DNA of 64,000 nucleotides from Microbulbifer variabilis ATCC 700307 (GCF_000380565.1 NZ_AQYJ01000029.1:186001-250000), one strand, 5' to 3'. Shown: positions 35,151-44,758, counted from the first letter of the stretch. Notes: generated by a model from the sequence alone, not told the origin. A program made the numbers and translations.

Positions 35151-36617
35151 TTAAAAGCTTGTTTGTTTCCATTCATTTACTGCCTCTAGAGTAAATTTCT
35201 GTCCAGTGTCACTGCTGTTGCACTTATAAACCTGTAGCTGTTCTCCATTGTCGGCACTTGCCCCTGGTGTATCAATGCAGTATTGCCAGTCTTTGTCGCG
35301 ATTTTGAATAATCCCGCTTTCCTGTACCTGCCATTTTTCTGAGTTTCCACCATCGCAATCCCAAAGGTGCATTTTGTCACCATTGTCGGCAGAGCCTGAG
35401 TTGTAATCGGCACAGTATTTATTGTTGCCTTTAGGTCTTAATTGCCCCTCAGCGGTGTAGACAAACTGTTGTTCGTTGCTCGAGTTGCAGTTGGCCAAAG
35501 TCAGGTTGGAGCCATTGCCATAGCCTTGAGAAACATTCATACAGAGATTTGGGTTTTGAATGGACTGGATGCGAAAATATCCAGGTAGGCTTCTTCGCAC
35601 ACCGACAAAGGGTATGGCTTGGCTGGTATAGCCCGGCGTGTCATTGACAGTATTTGGATCCATGCCAATAGCGGTAGCGCCGTGTGCAACCGCGATATAG
35701 GAATAGCCAAAATCTGTATTGCTGAAATCGCCAGAGCTGCTCCACAAATGCATCAATTGTTTACTGTTCGCCGCTTCATTGGCTGTTATTTGGTAATGAT
35801 CGCCGGCTTTTACATTACCGCAAAATATCTTCTGGGAGCTGCTGGAATCCATGGAGTCTATATTGCCAGAAAACTCTTCAGGATCGGCAGTATCTACATC
35901 AGGGCAGAGGAAGGCATGTAGAGGGTAGTTATCCAGCGCCGATTCCATACGACCATTGACATTACCCGATTGCCCCCCAGTGAAAATTACCAGAACTTTT
36001 TTACCATTAGTGAAAAGCTCGCTGATAGTAGGCCAGCCGATACTCTTTAATGTGCTGCGATAATTCGTTGAAGTTGAGCTTTGTTTAAGGTGATTGACCA
36101 TATCCTGGTAGCTGAACTGAAGACCCCCCAACTCTTGTTTGATATATTGATCCAGCAGATAAATTTCATCCGCATACCATGCTGCAAACCAATTGCTATT
36201 CGGCTTCATGTCAATATACAGCATCAGTGGGGCATCAAGCTCATTGTTGGCAAGCCATGCCTTAATGTCGTCCAGGCAGTTTTCCAGACGATCATCTCCG
36301 CCGTTACTTTTACACATATGATTGCCGATATCACTCTGACCATGGGCGACATAGGGGCCGTGGCTGCTGCCTTGCCATGGGCCGTGATCAACTACATCCA
36401 GTTCTAGGGAGCGGAAGCCCTTATCCAGCCAGTCAGTTAGTGTTTCCCCACTGGCTAAGCGCTCATAACTATTGTGGGGTTGCAGGTAGTAAATCTGATC
36501 AATGCGATGGCTGGATTGTACTGGGTCTGCTACGGCCAGTATTGTGCTAGCAAAAGCTGTAGAGCTTAACAGTGTCATAGCTGACAAAATAAGTTTGCTG
36601 AAGAAGGGCTTCGACAT
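35151..36617 (-). CDS. Secreted PI-PLC-like phosphodiesterase with ricin-type lectin domain
   Basis: 488 residues with a signal peptide. The catalytic part has the PLC X-domain pattern (YYLQPHNSYERL with a first His, RSLELDVVD, GPYVAHGQSD with a second His, MLYIDMKPNSN). The C-terminal 140 residues form a ricin B-type beta-trefoil with repeated CADYNSG, DWQYCID and Q/E-x-W/F motifs (NEQQFVY, SEKWQV, GQKFTL). So the enzyme has a lectin-type anchor to sugars. The catalytic Asp/Glu set is partly visible only; lipid versus other phosphodiester substrate cannot be told. It stands alone on the minus strand and parallels the C-type-lectin-bearing PLC at 22.1 kb. Confidence 0.87.
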   Translation of the reverse strand: MSKPFFSKLILSAMTLLSSTAFASTILAVADPVQSSHRIDQIYYLQPHNSYERLASGETLTDWLDKGFRSLELDVVDHGPWQGSSHGPYVAHGQSDIGNHMCKSNGGDDRLENCLDDIKAWLANNELDAPLMLYIDMKPNSNWFAAWYADEIYLLDQYIKQELGGLQFSYQDMVNHLKQSSTSTNYRSTLKSIGWPTISELFTNGKKVLVIFTGGQSGNVNGRMESALDNYPLHAFLCPDVDTADPEEFSGNIDSMDSSSSQKIFCGNVKAGDHYQITANEAANSKQLMHLWSSSGDFSNTDFGYSYIAVAHGATAIGMDPNTVNDTPGYTSQAIPFVGVRRSLPGYFRIQSIQNPNLCMNVSQGYGNGSNLTLANCNSSNEQQFVYTAEGQLRPKGNNKYCADYNSGSADNGDKMHLWDCDGGNSEKWQVQESGIIQNRDKDWQYCIDTPGASADNGEQLQVYKCNSSDTGQKFTLEAVNEWKQTSF

Positions 36618-36792
36618 TGGGGTGTCCGCTTATGTTGAATGTTTTTTATTGCTATGGAAAGAGGTAGTTAAAGTTGGATTATATGAACAACTTATGAAGA
36701 ACATATGACGCCGGGAAACTGTAAAGAATATATCTGAACTTTTGCTGAGTTCCTCACAATTTCCGGCTTTTTAAGCGTATTTTTAATAAAAG

Positions 36793-37257
36793 CTAGAGTT
36801 TCTTCCCCAGCCTCTTTTCCACTTGCTTTTTTTCCCACTCGGGCCCAAATAAGCTGAATACCTCAAATACACTCATGCCGTGAGATATTAAACCTATGCC
36901 CCAGCCAAGTGCGGCCCATAGCACCCAAAAGTAACCTGGCGATGTAATCAGGTTCAGTATGAACAAACCAATTATCACCAGTACATAGGTGATTACGTGG
37001 GAATAGAATGCCTTAATGTCGCGAACGTGTTCTATAACCCGCTTTTCTCTGTCGGATATATCCTGCTCTGTATTCACTTCGCTCTCCTGTAGTTCTGATA
37101 AGTCGATTTCAAAAACAGCAGCTAAAGCTTTCCGTGATTCAAGGCTAGGGTTTTGCCCTCGCTCTATTCTCTGGATAGTCCTGATGTTGAGCCCGCTTAT
37201 TCTGGCCAGTTGTTCTTGGGACCACCCGCGTTGAAGCCTTAGTTTTCTGATGATCAT
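36793..37257 (-). CDS. XRE-type HTH protein with 2TM domain
   Basis: 154 residues. An N-terminal XRE helix-turn-helix (LRLQRGWSQEQLARISGL, IRTIQRIERGQNPSLESR) is joined to a 2TM membrane domain: two hydrophobic segments (VITYVLVIIGLFILNLI and FWVLWAALGWGIGLI) followed by the conserved FGPEWEKKQVEKRLG. Such proteins are membrane-tethered regulators of the '2TM' family. It could control neighbouring genes, none of which is obviously linked. The start at 37257 is supported by a good ribosome site AAAGGAG. Confidence 0.9.
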   Translation of the reverse strand: MIIRKLRLQRGWSQEQLARISGLNIRTIQRIERGQNPSLESRKALAAVFEIDLSELQESEVNTEQDISDREKRVIEHVRDIKAFYSHVITYVLVIIGLFILNLITSPGYFWVLWAALGWGIGLISHGMSVFEVFSLFGPEWEKKQVEKRLGKKL

Positions 37258-37722
37258 ACAGCTCCTTTAAATTGGCTTTTGGAGATATTTATAGTGAATT
37301 TCGCAGCTGTCGGGAACTGGCATCTAGGTGACTTCCTTACGACATTATCTTTATTATCAATGAGTTAGGGCCTGGCTATGCTGTCAGTTGATAGCGGTAA
37401 CCCCAACTAAAACACTCTTTTTCCCCGTGCGGTGTGAGCGTTCCATTGTAGATCGATACCTTATCAAATATCTGCGTGACAAGTTATTTAACTACCAAAC
37501 CAGCTGAAAATATGAATGAGTTATCCTAACTGGAAAATAATTTATGGTGACCTCTTGCGGTAACTAGGCCTGCCAATAGATATGGGTAATGAGAATTGGG
37601 TTTATCAGAGAATGACTATCTCGACAGCCGCTGGAAGTGGTATGCGCTTGTTCTTAGCGATCGGTAAAGTGGCATAAGGGCGCTTGGTTTTAACAAGTGC
37701 CCTTATGAACAACATAACGGGT
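37258..37722. other. Intergenic stretch with a long hairpin
   Basis: 465 bases. An inverted repeat ATAAGGGCGCTTG/CAAGTGCCCTTAT (37674-37706) lies just downstream of maiA and may end its transcript, although neither strand has a proper T-run. No gene was seen in the rest. Confidence 0.4.
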
Positions 37723-38352
37723 CTAGAGAGTGCTATCCGGCTGATTTTCCGGACGTGCGTCGATAAACGCCGGTAGTTCATTACAGGCTTCGGCGATTTT
37801 CTGGATTTTCGGGTAGTTATCCATTTCCATACCGAAGCGCTCGGCGCTATAGATTTGTGGTAATAGGCAGCATTCAAAGAGCCCAGGTTTATCGCCAGCT
37901 GCGAAGGGCTTGGGGTCTAGCTCTTGTTCCAGTGCTGAGAAACCCAAGTGAATCCAGTGCTGAATCCACTGTATTTTTTGCTCGTCACTAATCTTAAATT
38001 CAGCCTGCAGATACTTGAGGATGCGCAGATTCTGTACAGGCTGAATATCACTGGAAATAGTGTGAGCCAGTGCGCGAATGTGGGCGCGGTTTTCGCGCCC
38101 CTTTGGTAAGAGGGGCGGTTGCGGATAAGCTTCATCCAGCCACTCCAGTATGGCCATAGACTGGGTAAGGCTAAAGTTGTTCTCGTTAAGTGTGGGCACT
38201 AACCCCTGCGGGTTGAGGCTTTGGTAGCTATCACTCAGCTGCTCACCTTTTAACAGGTTCACTGGGTGGTAGTTATACTCGAGTTCTTTCAGGTTCAGGC
38301 CTATACGAACCCGGTAACTCGCTGAGGAGCGGAAATATCCGTAAAGATCCAT
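37723..38352 (-). CDS. maiA: Maleylacetoacetate isomerase
   Basis: A 209-residue zeta-class glutathione transferase. The zeta signature SSASYRVRI is present near residue 10, followed by NPQGLVPTL and QSMAILEWLDEAYP in the thioredoxin-fold half; the helical half ends normally. The enzyme isomerises maleylacetoacetate to fumarylacetoacetate in homogentisate (tyrosine) breakdown, using glutathione. It lies 80 bases downstream of hmgA on the same strand and forms a unit with it. The expected fumarylacetoacetase gene is not between or beside them. Confidence 0.93.
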   Translation of the reverse strand: MDLYGYFRSSASYRVRIGLNLKELEYNYHPVNLLKGEQLSDSYQSLNPQGLVPTLNENNFSLTQSMAILEWLDEAYPQPPLLPKGRENRAHIRALAHTISSDIQPVQNLRILKYLQAEFKISDEQKIQWIQHWIHLGFSALEQELDPKPFAAGDKPGLFECCLLPQIYSAERFGMEMDNYPKIQKIAEACNELPAFIDARPENQPDSTL

Positions 38353-38432
38353 TCTCTTTCCTTTCTTTCGTTGTTATTGCTTTGGCAACATAAATTGCCG
38401 GTTTTAAGAACACTTTTCAGTCGTGTCTCGAG

Positions 38433-39563
38433 TCACTCGTTTTTCCATGAATTAACATAGTCTCCCAGCTCTATCGCATGGGCGTCAGGCAGTATGTCCC
38501 ACGGTGTGCGGCTATCGATCATTACTGCGACTTCGTCGGTTTCTTTCCTTGCATGCTTGGCGCCAACGGCGAAAGCTTTAGGGTGGGGTCCATGGGTAAA
38601 TCCCATGGGATGCAAGGTAAGCATCCCCGGATGAATATTATCGCGGCTGAAAAAGTTGCCGCGATGGTAAAAAATCAATTCGTCATAATCATCGTTATTG
38701 TGGAAAAACGGTACCTTGAGTGCACCCGGATCGCTTTCCAGCGGGCGGGGTACAAAGGTAGCCACCACAAAACCGGGCCCAACAAAGGTAGTGTGTGCAG
38801 AGGGTGGTAGATGATAGCGGTGGCTCATAAGTGGGCGTAAATCCCGCCAATTAATTCGTACCACAAGGTTATCGCCGGTCCAGCCCCTGGCGTCCAATGG
38901 GTTAAAGGGGTAAATAATCGTAGAGAGCTGCTGGCGGGCTTTTACGATCACGCGCCATTCAGTGTCTCCCTGCTGGGCTTTAAAACCATCATCAATTTTG
39001 GGGACATCGAGAATCGCCTGATCAAAGATCGCGTTCGGGCCAAGAACGCCCCTATCTGGCAACTGGAAGTGGCCGCCAGTTGCCTCGGTCATTAACAATT
39101 CCAGAGGTTCATCCAGGGTGGGAGCCAGACGCCACATGGTGCCTCGCGGCAGCACAATGTAGTCCCCATCACGAATGCTCAGGTGGCCAAAATCGCAGTA
39201 AAGGTCTCCGCTGCCATTATGTATGAAGAGCAGCAGGTCTCCATCGGCATTACGCACCAAGTGGTCCATTGGGTCATTACAGGTCCACAGGCCTACGAGG
39301 CTGTTGTTGTTGCGTAGAATTGGCTTTTGATCCCAGGGGCTACTGCCTTTGTGGACCAATTGAGTGGCATCAAAAGCATGAGGACGCAGTGGTCCCTCAA
39401 ATTTGCTCCAGCCGGTCGGGGGATGGCTGTGGTAGAAATGGGTGCAGGGGCCAAAGAAACCTTCCTTGCCCATCTCCCTTTCAAAAGTATTGGCTGGAAA
39501 GTCTGCATGGGCTTGGCGGCTGGTTTCACCTTCAATGCGGGGAAAGCGTATCCACTTGTTCAT
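38433..39563 (-). CDS. hmgA: Homogentisate 1,2-dioxygenase
   Basis: 376 residues, somewhat shorter than the best-studied homologues of about 430 and similar to other short marine gammaproteobacterial forms. The protein starts MNKWIRFPRIEGETSRQAHA and has the cupin-fold parts FIHNGSGDLYCDFGHLSIRDGDY and LPRGTMWRL, then LTLHPMGFTHGPHPKAF with iron-binding His residues. It opens the ring of homogentisate with O2 to give maleylacetoacetate. Expressed toward maiA; a MarR regulator is encoded divergently. Loss of fahA in the cluster is notable. Confidence 0.92.
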   Translation of the reverse strand: MNKWIRFPRIEGETSRQAHADFPANTFEREMGKEGFFGPCTHFYHSHPPTGWSKFEGPLRPHAFDATQLVHKGSSPWDQKPILRNNNSLVGLWTCNDPMDHLVRNADGDLLLFIHNGSGDLYCDFGHLSIRDGDYIVLPRGTMWRLAPTLDEPLELLMTEATGGHFQLPDRGVLGPNAIFDQAILDVPKIDDGFKAQQGDTEWRVIVKARQQLSTIIYPFNPLDARGWTGDNLVVRINWRDLRPLMSHRYHLPPSAHTTFVGPGFVVATFVPRPLESDPGALKVPFFHNNDDYDELIFYHRGNFFSRDNIHPGMLTLHPMGFTHGPHPKAFAVGAKHARKETDEVAVMIDSRTPWDILPDAHAIELGDYVNSWKNE

Positions 39564-39837
39564 GGGCGGCCTCGCTTATGCTGGGCAGGGCGCTTATCGG
39601 CAGGTGGAAAGTTGATCATTTCTGCAACAGTGTCGCGCATATTTCTTGCGTTTAACCGGCATTGGGTTAACAAAGATGGCGCAAAAAACCCTATACTGTG
39701 CGACCAATTTTGTCCGGTGCTCCAAGTAATCCCAGCGCAATATTTGCGTGTACAGTGGTTACAATTGAAACCAATGTTAGTTAAATTGAGCATCTGGTAC
39801 AACCCGGATTCCCAGACAGGCAGGTGTGAGAGCAGCC
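39564..39837. promoter_or_regulatory. Divergent control region between hmgA and the MarR gene
   Basis: 274 bases with promoters for both directions. Near 39758-39795 are a quasi-palindrome GGTTACAATTGAAACC and a following CAAT...ATTG pair, plausible MarR operator half-sites. The assignment is tentative and not tested. Confidence 0.35.
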
Positions 39838-40338
39838 ATGATTGATAACCAAAATACGCCGGAAACGGCGGTAAAGCAGGATGAGTTGCGCCTGGAAAAA
39901 TTCTTGCCATACCGCCTGTCAGTACTCTCAAACCGTGTGAGTAACGCCATTTCACAAGCCTATGGTGCACGCTTCCATCTCACCATCCCCGCGTGGCGGG
40001 TGATGGCCATCCTCGGGCGTTTTCCTGACCTCTCTGCTGCAGAGTTGGTAGAGCAAACGGCCATGGACAAAGTGGCAATCAGCCGGGCTGTTTCCTCGCT
40101 GCTAAAGAACGATTACATCACCCGCAGCGAAGATCCTGCAGACCGCCGGCGTCAGGTGTTGAACTTGTCTGAGTTGGGGCGGGAAGTCTACGCGCGCATA
40201 GTGCCGCTTGCGCAGCAATACGAAAATGATTTGATCGCCTCCCTTTCCAGTGAGGAGAGGGAGCAACTGGATGGCATTATCGAAAAACTGTTGGTTCGCG
40301 CTAAAGAGTGGTCCGAGCGCGGCTTGATCGATGAATAA
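39838..40338 (+). CDS. MarR-family regulator
   Basis: A 166-residue winged-helix MarR regulator: VSNAISQAYGARFHLTIPAWR, DLSAAELVEQTAMDKVAISR as recognition region, SSLLKNDYITRSEDPADRRRQ as the wing, then a helical C-terminus. It is read away from hmgA, and regulators in this position usually respond to homogentisate or another aromatic. The ATG at 39838 is preferred over the GTG at 39826 that would add four residues. It is followed by a short gap and the aminotransferase. Confidence 0.93.
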   Translation: MIDNQNTPETAVKQDELRLEKFLPYRLSVLSNRVSNAISQAYGARFHLTIPAWRVMAILGRFPDLSAAELVEQTAMDKVAISRAVSSLLKNDYITRSEDPADRRRQVLNLSELGREVYARIVPLAQQYENDLIASLSSEEREQLDGIIEKLLVRAKEWSERGLIDE

Positions 40339-40363
40339 ATAGGATAAATAAAGGAGTTTTCAG

Positions 40364-41554
40364 ATGTTTGAGCATTTAAGCAGCCTCCCGCCAGATCCCA
40401 TCCTGGGTCTATTGGCCAGTTATCGTGCGGATGAAAACCCCAGCAAAATCGACCTTGGGGTAGGGGTCTACAAGGATGAGGCCGGCCACACCGCGGTTTT
40501 GCAGGCGGTAAAGGAAGCGGAGACTCGCTTGTTACAAAGTGAGGAAACCAAAGCCTATATCGGCCCAGCCGGTACACCAGGCTTCAATTCGGTGATGCAG
40601 GAGTTGGTACTTGGCGCCGGACATCCCGCCCTGGTAGGTGGCCGCGTACGCTCTGCCCAAACGCCCGGTGGTTGCGGCGCCCTGCGTGCTTTGGCGGAGT
40701 TGATCAACCGCGCCAAGGAAGGAGCTACCGTATGGGTGAGCGATCCCACTTGGGCGAACCACGTGCCGTTGTTGGGGAATGCTGGCCTGAATATCAAGAG
40801 CTACCCCTACTACGATCGCGCCACCAGCAGCTTGCAGTTCGACAAAATGGTGGAGACACTGAAGAACGTGGGCGAAGGCGATGTGGTCCTGTTCCATGCC
40901 TGTTGCCACAATCCCTGTGGCGCGGACCTGTCCCGTGAGCAGTGGAAAGTATTGGCGGAAATGGCCCAGAAACAGGGTTTCACTCCGTTTATTGATATGG
41001 CATACCAGGGTTTCGGTGAAAGCCTGGAAGACGACGCCTACGGCCTGCGCCTGATGGCGGAATCTGTACCTGAAATGCTGGTAGCTGCTTCCTGCTCCAA
41101 AAACTTCGGCCTTTACCGTGAGCGCGTTGGCCTGGCCATGGTGATCTATGCCAATGGTGAGAGTGCCGATAAAGGCCACAGCCAGATGCTGAGTGCAATT
41201 CGCGGGAACTATTCCATGCCACCTTCCCACGGTGCTGCGGTTGTGGAATCTATCCTTACAGATGCAGGCCTGAAAGCGAACTGGGAAGCGGAGCTTACCG
41301 AGATGCGTGAGCGCATCAACGGGCTGCGCGCAGGTTTGGTAGAAGGTCTGGCGGCTGCCGGAGCCGCAGGCGATTTCGGTTTTATCCGCCAGCAGAAAGG
41401 CATGTTCTCCTTCCTGGGCATTAGTCCAGAGCAGGTGCAACAGCTGCAAAAGGACTATTCCATCTATATGGTGGACTCCAGCCGCATCAGTATTGCCGGC
41501 TTGAGCTCCAACAATATGGAATACTTCTGTAAGGCGGTTGCCAGCGTGCTGTAA
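40364..41554 (+). CDS. tyrB: Aromatic/aspartate aminotransferase (class I)
   Basis: A 396-residue PLP-dependent aminotransferase of the AspC/TyrB family. The PLP-binding Lys lies in AASCSKNFGLYRERVG, and conserved blocks are NPSKIDLGVGVYKDEAGHT, AYIGPAGTPGFNSVM, HACCHNPCGADLS and FIDMAYQGFGESLEDDAYG. It transfers amino groups between aromatic (or aspartate) amino acids and 2-oxoglutarate. Its place beside hmgA/maiA suggests tyrosine as the main substrate: tyrosine to 4-hydroxyphenylpyruvate, the first step before homogentisate. It can also serve in biosynthesis. The name tyrB is by function and context; aspC cannot be excluded. Confidence 0.9.
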   Translation: MFEHLSSLPPDPILGLLASYRADENPSKIDLGVGVYKDEAGHTAVLQAVKEAETRLLQSEETKAYIGPAGTPGFNSVMQELVLGAGHPALVGGRVRSAQTPGGCGALRALAELINRAKEGATVWVSDPTWANHVPLLGNAGLNIKSYPYYDRATSSLQFDKMVETLKNVGEGDVVLFHACCHNPCGADLSREQWKVLAEMAQKQGFTPFIDMAYQGFGESLEDDAYGLRLMAESVPEMLVAASCSKNFGLYRERVGLAMVIYANGESADKGHSQMLSAIRGNYSMPPSHGAAVVESILTDAGLKANWEAELTEMRERINGLRAGLVEGLAAAGAAGDFGFIRQQKGMFSFLGISPEQVQQLQKDYSIYMVDSSRISIAGLSSNNMEYFCKAVASVL

Positions 41555-41623
41555 ATTCGGCACATTTGGGGGTGAGCGTACTGCTCATCCCTTAAGATTT
41601 ATCTAAAGAAGTAAGAGTGAAAG

Positions 41624-43015
41624 ATGGAAGTTGAGCTAGGAGCCCCAGTGTCTGAATCCCCCACCCAAATCTGGACCCCTCAGAGCTGGCGAAACTTCAC
41701 CGCACACCAACAGCCCAAATATACCTCCACCGATGATGTTACCCAGGTAGCCAAACAGCTTGCTGGCCATCCGCCTCTGGTATTTGCAGCCGAAGCGCGC
41801 GAGCTACGCCGTCAGTTGGCCCAGGTAGCGGAAGGAAAGGCGTTTTTGTTACAGGGCGGCGACTGTGCTGAATCTTTTGCTGACTTCAACGCAAACCGCA
41901 TACGCGATACTTTTAAAGTTTTACTGCAAATGGCGGTGGTACTCACTTTCGCCGGTAATCTACCGGTAGTAAAAGTGGCACGGATGGCAGGTCAATATGC
42001 CAAGCCGCGCTCCGCAGATACTGAAACAGTGAATGGTATTGAGCTGCCCAGTTATCGTGGCGATATCATCAATGGTATCGACTTTACTGCGGAAGCTCGC
42101 CAGCCTGATCCCCAGCGCATGGTTACCGCCTATAACCAATCCGCGGCTACCCTCAACCTGCTGCGCGCTTTCGCCCAGGGCGGCCTGGCTGATCTGCACC
42201 AGGTACACGGCTGGAATTTGAGCTTCCTCAAGAACAATCCCCAGCGCGATAAATACGCGCAGTTGGCGGAGCGTTTACAGGAAGCCCTGGAATTTATGGC
42301 GGTATGTGGTGTTACTTCTGACAATACCCCCGCAATTCGTGAGACCGTGCTTTATACCTCGCATGAAGCACTGCTACTGGAGTACGAGCAGGCTTTGACC
42401 CGTACCGACAGCCTCACCGGCAAATGGTATGACTGTTCTGCGCATATGCTGTGGATTGGTGAGCGTACTCGCCAGCTGGATGGAGCCCATGTAGAGTTCC
42501 TGTCAGGAGTGTGCAACCCCATTGGTGTAAAAGTCGGTCCAGGCATGCAGCCAGATGAGCTGCTGCGTTTGATCGACAAGCTCAATCCTGAGAATGAAGC
42601 TGGCCGCCTCACGTTAATTACCCGTATGGGCGCAGACACCCTGGGAGATAAGCTTCCAGAACTTGTACGTGCAGTACAAAGGGAGGGCCGTTCTGTGGTC
42701 TGGAGTACAGACCCTATGCACGGTAACACCGTAAAAGCCGGCAATGGTTACAAAACCCGAGACTTCGATAAAATCCTGCGTGAAATTCGGGACTTTTTCT
42801 CAGTACATTGGGCTGAGGGCAGTCACCCCGGCGGTATTCATTTGGAAATGACCGGTGAACATGTAACTGAATGCACCGGCGGCGCATGGAAAATTTCCGA
42901 AGCAGACCTTGCCAGCTGTTATCGCACACAGTGTGATCCCCGCTTAAATGCTGATCAGGTATTGGAGCTGGCTTTCTGTGTGGCCGAATGGCTGCGCGCA
43001 GGGCGAATCGCTTAA
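41624..43015 (+). CDS. Class II 3-deoxy-7-phosphoheptulonate (DAHP) synthase
   Basis: 463 residues; class II (plant/Actinobacteria-like) DAHP synthase. Conserved blocks are [97 protein letters not shown] and [17 protein letters not shown]. The enzyme makes the first committed compound of the shikimate pathway from PEP and erythrose-4-phosphate in the cytosol. It follows the aminotransferase by 69 bases and ends in a good terminator, so the two may be one operon combining start and end of aromatic amino-acid metabolism. Confidence 0.93.
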   Translation: MEVELGAPVSESPTQIWTPQSWRNFTAHQQPKYTSTDDVTQVAKQLAGHPPLVFAAEARELRRQLAQVAEGKAFLLQGGDCAESFADFNANRIRDTFKVLLQMAVVLTFAGNLPVVKVARMAGQYAKPRSADTETVNGIELPSYRGDIINGIDFTAEARQPDPQRMVTAYNQSAATLNLLRAFAQGGLADLHQVHGWNLSFLKNNPQRDKYAQLAERLQEALEFMAVCGVTSDNTPAIRETVLYTSHEALLLEYEQALTRTDSLTGKWYDCSAHMLWIGERTRQLDGAHVEFLSGVCNPIGVKVGPGMQPDELLRLIDKLNPENEAGRLTLITRMGADTLGDKLPELVRAVQREGRSVVWSTDPMHGNTVKAGNGYKTRDFDKILREIRDFFSVHWAEGSHPGGIHLEMTGEHVTECTGGAWKISEADLASCYRTQCDPRLNADQVLELAFCVAEWLRAGRIA

Positions 43016-43039
43016 CAGCTTGGCTAAAAAGCAAATATA

Positions 43040-43079
43040 AAACCCCTTATTCAGGCTTTGGGCTTGGCTAAGGGGTTTT
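43040..43079 (+). terminator. Intrinsic terminator after DAHP synthase
   Basis: AAACCCCTTA (43040-43049) pairs with TAAGGGGTTT (43069-43078) and ends in T. The stem encloses a longer loop with GGCTTTGGGCTTGGC. Confidence 0.8.
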
Positions 43080-43492
43080 CTCTTCTTGTTCAAAAAGTCT
43101 TTTAATTCAATAGATGGGGAGTTGTAAGAGGCTTTGTAATAATAATCTTGATGACTGTTTACCCAGTTGAACCATTAGTATTAACGGGCTCTTCAAAAGC
43201 TTATTCAGTTGTTAATCGTGTGGGCTATTCCGGTAATTGGGGCTCTAATAGTCCTATACTTTTCTAGTACAATAGAGAGCGCTCAAAACTATAAAACCAG
43301 TGATGTAGCTCCAGCCAAGACTTATACCCCATTAATGGTGCCGTAGAAACAGGGGGCGGCGATAAAATCATGCAACATATCTTTGGCAAACAGCAGTATG
43401 CTTATCGGCAAGAAGCGCAGGCGGAATTGTCCAGATCCTGCTTCGGTCGCCCGTGTACTGGGCATTGTGTTTAATTGGTAAGCCAGGTAACT
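43080..43492. other. Intergenic stretch with a possible gene remnant
   Basis: About 410 bases between DAHP synthase and the isomerase gene. A plus-strand open piece (GGGDKIMQHIFGKQQ) faintly recalls DUF937 proteins but is short and without a start; not called. Confidence 0.3.
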
Positions 43493-44086
43493 ATGAAGAT
43501 TGATTTCTGGTTCGAATTTGGAAGCACATATTCTTACCCCGTAGCTATGAAGATTGAAAAAATGGTGACCGAGCAAGGTGGGCACTTGGAGTGGAAGCCT
43601 TTTTTACTCGGGCCGATATTCAGTAATCAAGGCTGGCATGATTCTCCTTTCAATATTTATCCTGAGAAAGGCAAATACATGTGGAGAGATCTAGAGAGAA
43701 TATGTGAAGCTGATGGCCTGAACTATAAAAAGCCAACCAGTTTTCCTCGCAACGGGTTAAAAGCTGCAAGAATAGCTTGCTTATTTTCTGGTGAAAAGTG
43801 GGTGCCTGAATTTATCCGTTCTGTATACGCTGCTAATTTTGAGCTTGATCTTGACATCTCACTTGAAGAAATATTGAAAAAATGTTTGCCTTTTTCAGAT
43901 GAAGAGTCATTTACAAAAATTAAACGTGCAAATACTTCACTGGCAAAGCAAATGCTAAAAGAAAACACAGATCAAGCGAAGAAAAAAGGTATTTTTGGAG
44001 CTCCAACGTTTATGGTTGGAGATGAAAAGTTTTGGGGTGGCGATAGGTTGCATGCTGCTATACAGTGGGCAAAAAACAACCAGTAA
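43493..44086 (+). CDS. DsbA-family 2-hydroxychromene-2-carboxylate isomerase-like protein
   Basis: A 197-residue protein of the DsbA-fold HCCA isomerase family. It starts MKIDFWFEFGSTYSYPVAMK (the FEFGSTYSYP segment marks the family) and has LEWKPFLLGPIF, then NGLKAARIACLF and GIFGAPTFMVGDEKFWGGDRL at the C-terminus. The catalytic Ser is in GSTYSY. The family acts in glutathione-dependent isomerisation of chromene carboxylates; the substrate here is unknown. The ATG at 43493 is preferred over an upstream TTG at 43475. It stands alone in an AT-rich region. Confidence 0.87.
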   Translation: MKIDFWFEFGSTYSYPVAMKIEKMVTEQGGHLEWKPFLLGPIFSNQGWHDSPFNIYPEKGKYMWRDLERICEADGLNYKKPTSFPRNGLKAARIACLFSGEKWVPEFIRSVYAANFELDLDISLEEILKKCLPFSDEESFTKIKRANTSLAKQMLKENTDQAKKKGIFGAPTFMVGDEKFWGGDRLHAAIQWAKNNQ

Positions 44087-44118
44087 ATGCTTAGTATACT
44101 TGTTCCGTTATGTAAAGT

Positions 44119-44433
44119 ATGGCCAGCTGTACTTTCTATATCAAACTCTATTATATATTCGGAAATAACTCTGGCTCTCCTAAAGTTATCTCTGAATCTC
44201 CAACGGAGCCGTTCACAACACAAAGACTTTTGGTTGGAAACTTTGATACAGCGTGGAGATGCATCATTAGTGCCGAGAAAAAGTTACCTATAAAAGGGCT
44301 CTTTAAGCGAAAACCGAAGGTAATTGTAGAGCCTAAAGAGATGGTTGAAGGCGGCATTTCACAAGTGGAAGAGCGTATATTTCAAGAGCTAGCATTGGCT
44401 CTGAACCCAAAAAGCGTGGAAGTACAAGTCTAG
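44119..44433 (+). CDS. Small protein with MreB-like C-terminal segment
   Basis: 104 codons. The end EMVEGGISQVEERIFQELAL faintly resembles the segment of MreB-type ATPases that follows the phosphate-1 region (VExR...ELAL). The start is uncertain because the preceding frame VPLCKVWPAVLSIS in another phase resembles an N-terminus, so the gene may carry a frameshift. I do not claim an actin-like function. Confidence 0.35.
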   Translation: MASCTFYIKLYYIFGNNSGSPKVISESPTEPFTTQRLLVGNFDTAWRCIISAEKKLPIKGLFKRKPKVIVEPKEMVEGGISQVEERIFQELALALNPKSVEVQV

Positions 44434-44556
44434 TGCTCCGGTTGTAACAAAGGAAAGCAGGGTACACAGCTCTCTCGGAACTCGGCAAGATAGTCTACAC
44501 AGCACATATTGTATGTTGAACGCTTGCATTGAGCATTAATGCACTAGGAATTAAGT

Positions 44557-44758
44557 ATGCAATCAGCAACTAAAGGTATATTCTTTATACTGGCTTTGTC
44601 CTTTTTTTGTTTGGCATAATAGATCTCGTAGAGCAATTAAAAGCAGGCGAGGAAATTAGATGGCGAGCGCCAATAATTTTCTTAGGTTTTGGGCTGGAAT
44701 ATCATTTTTTTACTCATTCTCTGACAGGTTCACTACTGATATTACTACTTGTGTAAAA
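44557..44758 (+). pseudogene. Small membrane protein with a frameshift
   Basis: The frame from ATG 44557 reads MQSATKGIFFILALSFFCLA then stops; a second frame starting within the T-run continues LFGIIDLVEQLKAGEEIRW and FLGFGLEYHFFTHSLTGS with a C-terminal hydrophobic segment to TAA 44756-44758. Together they make a plausible 70-residue two-helix membrane protein split by a +1 or -1 shift in the poly-T region near 44601. Confidence 0.55.

Noticed and set aside
43322..43492. DUF937-like GGGDKIMQHIFG piece
   Set aside because: Very short and without a start or end; cannot be separated from chance.
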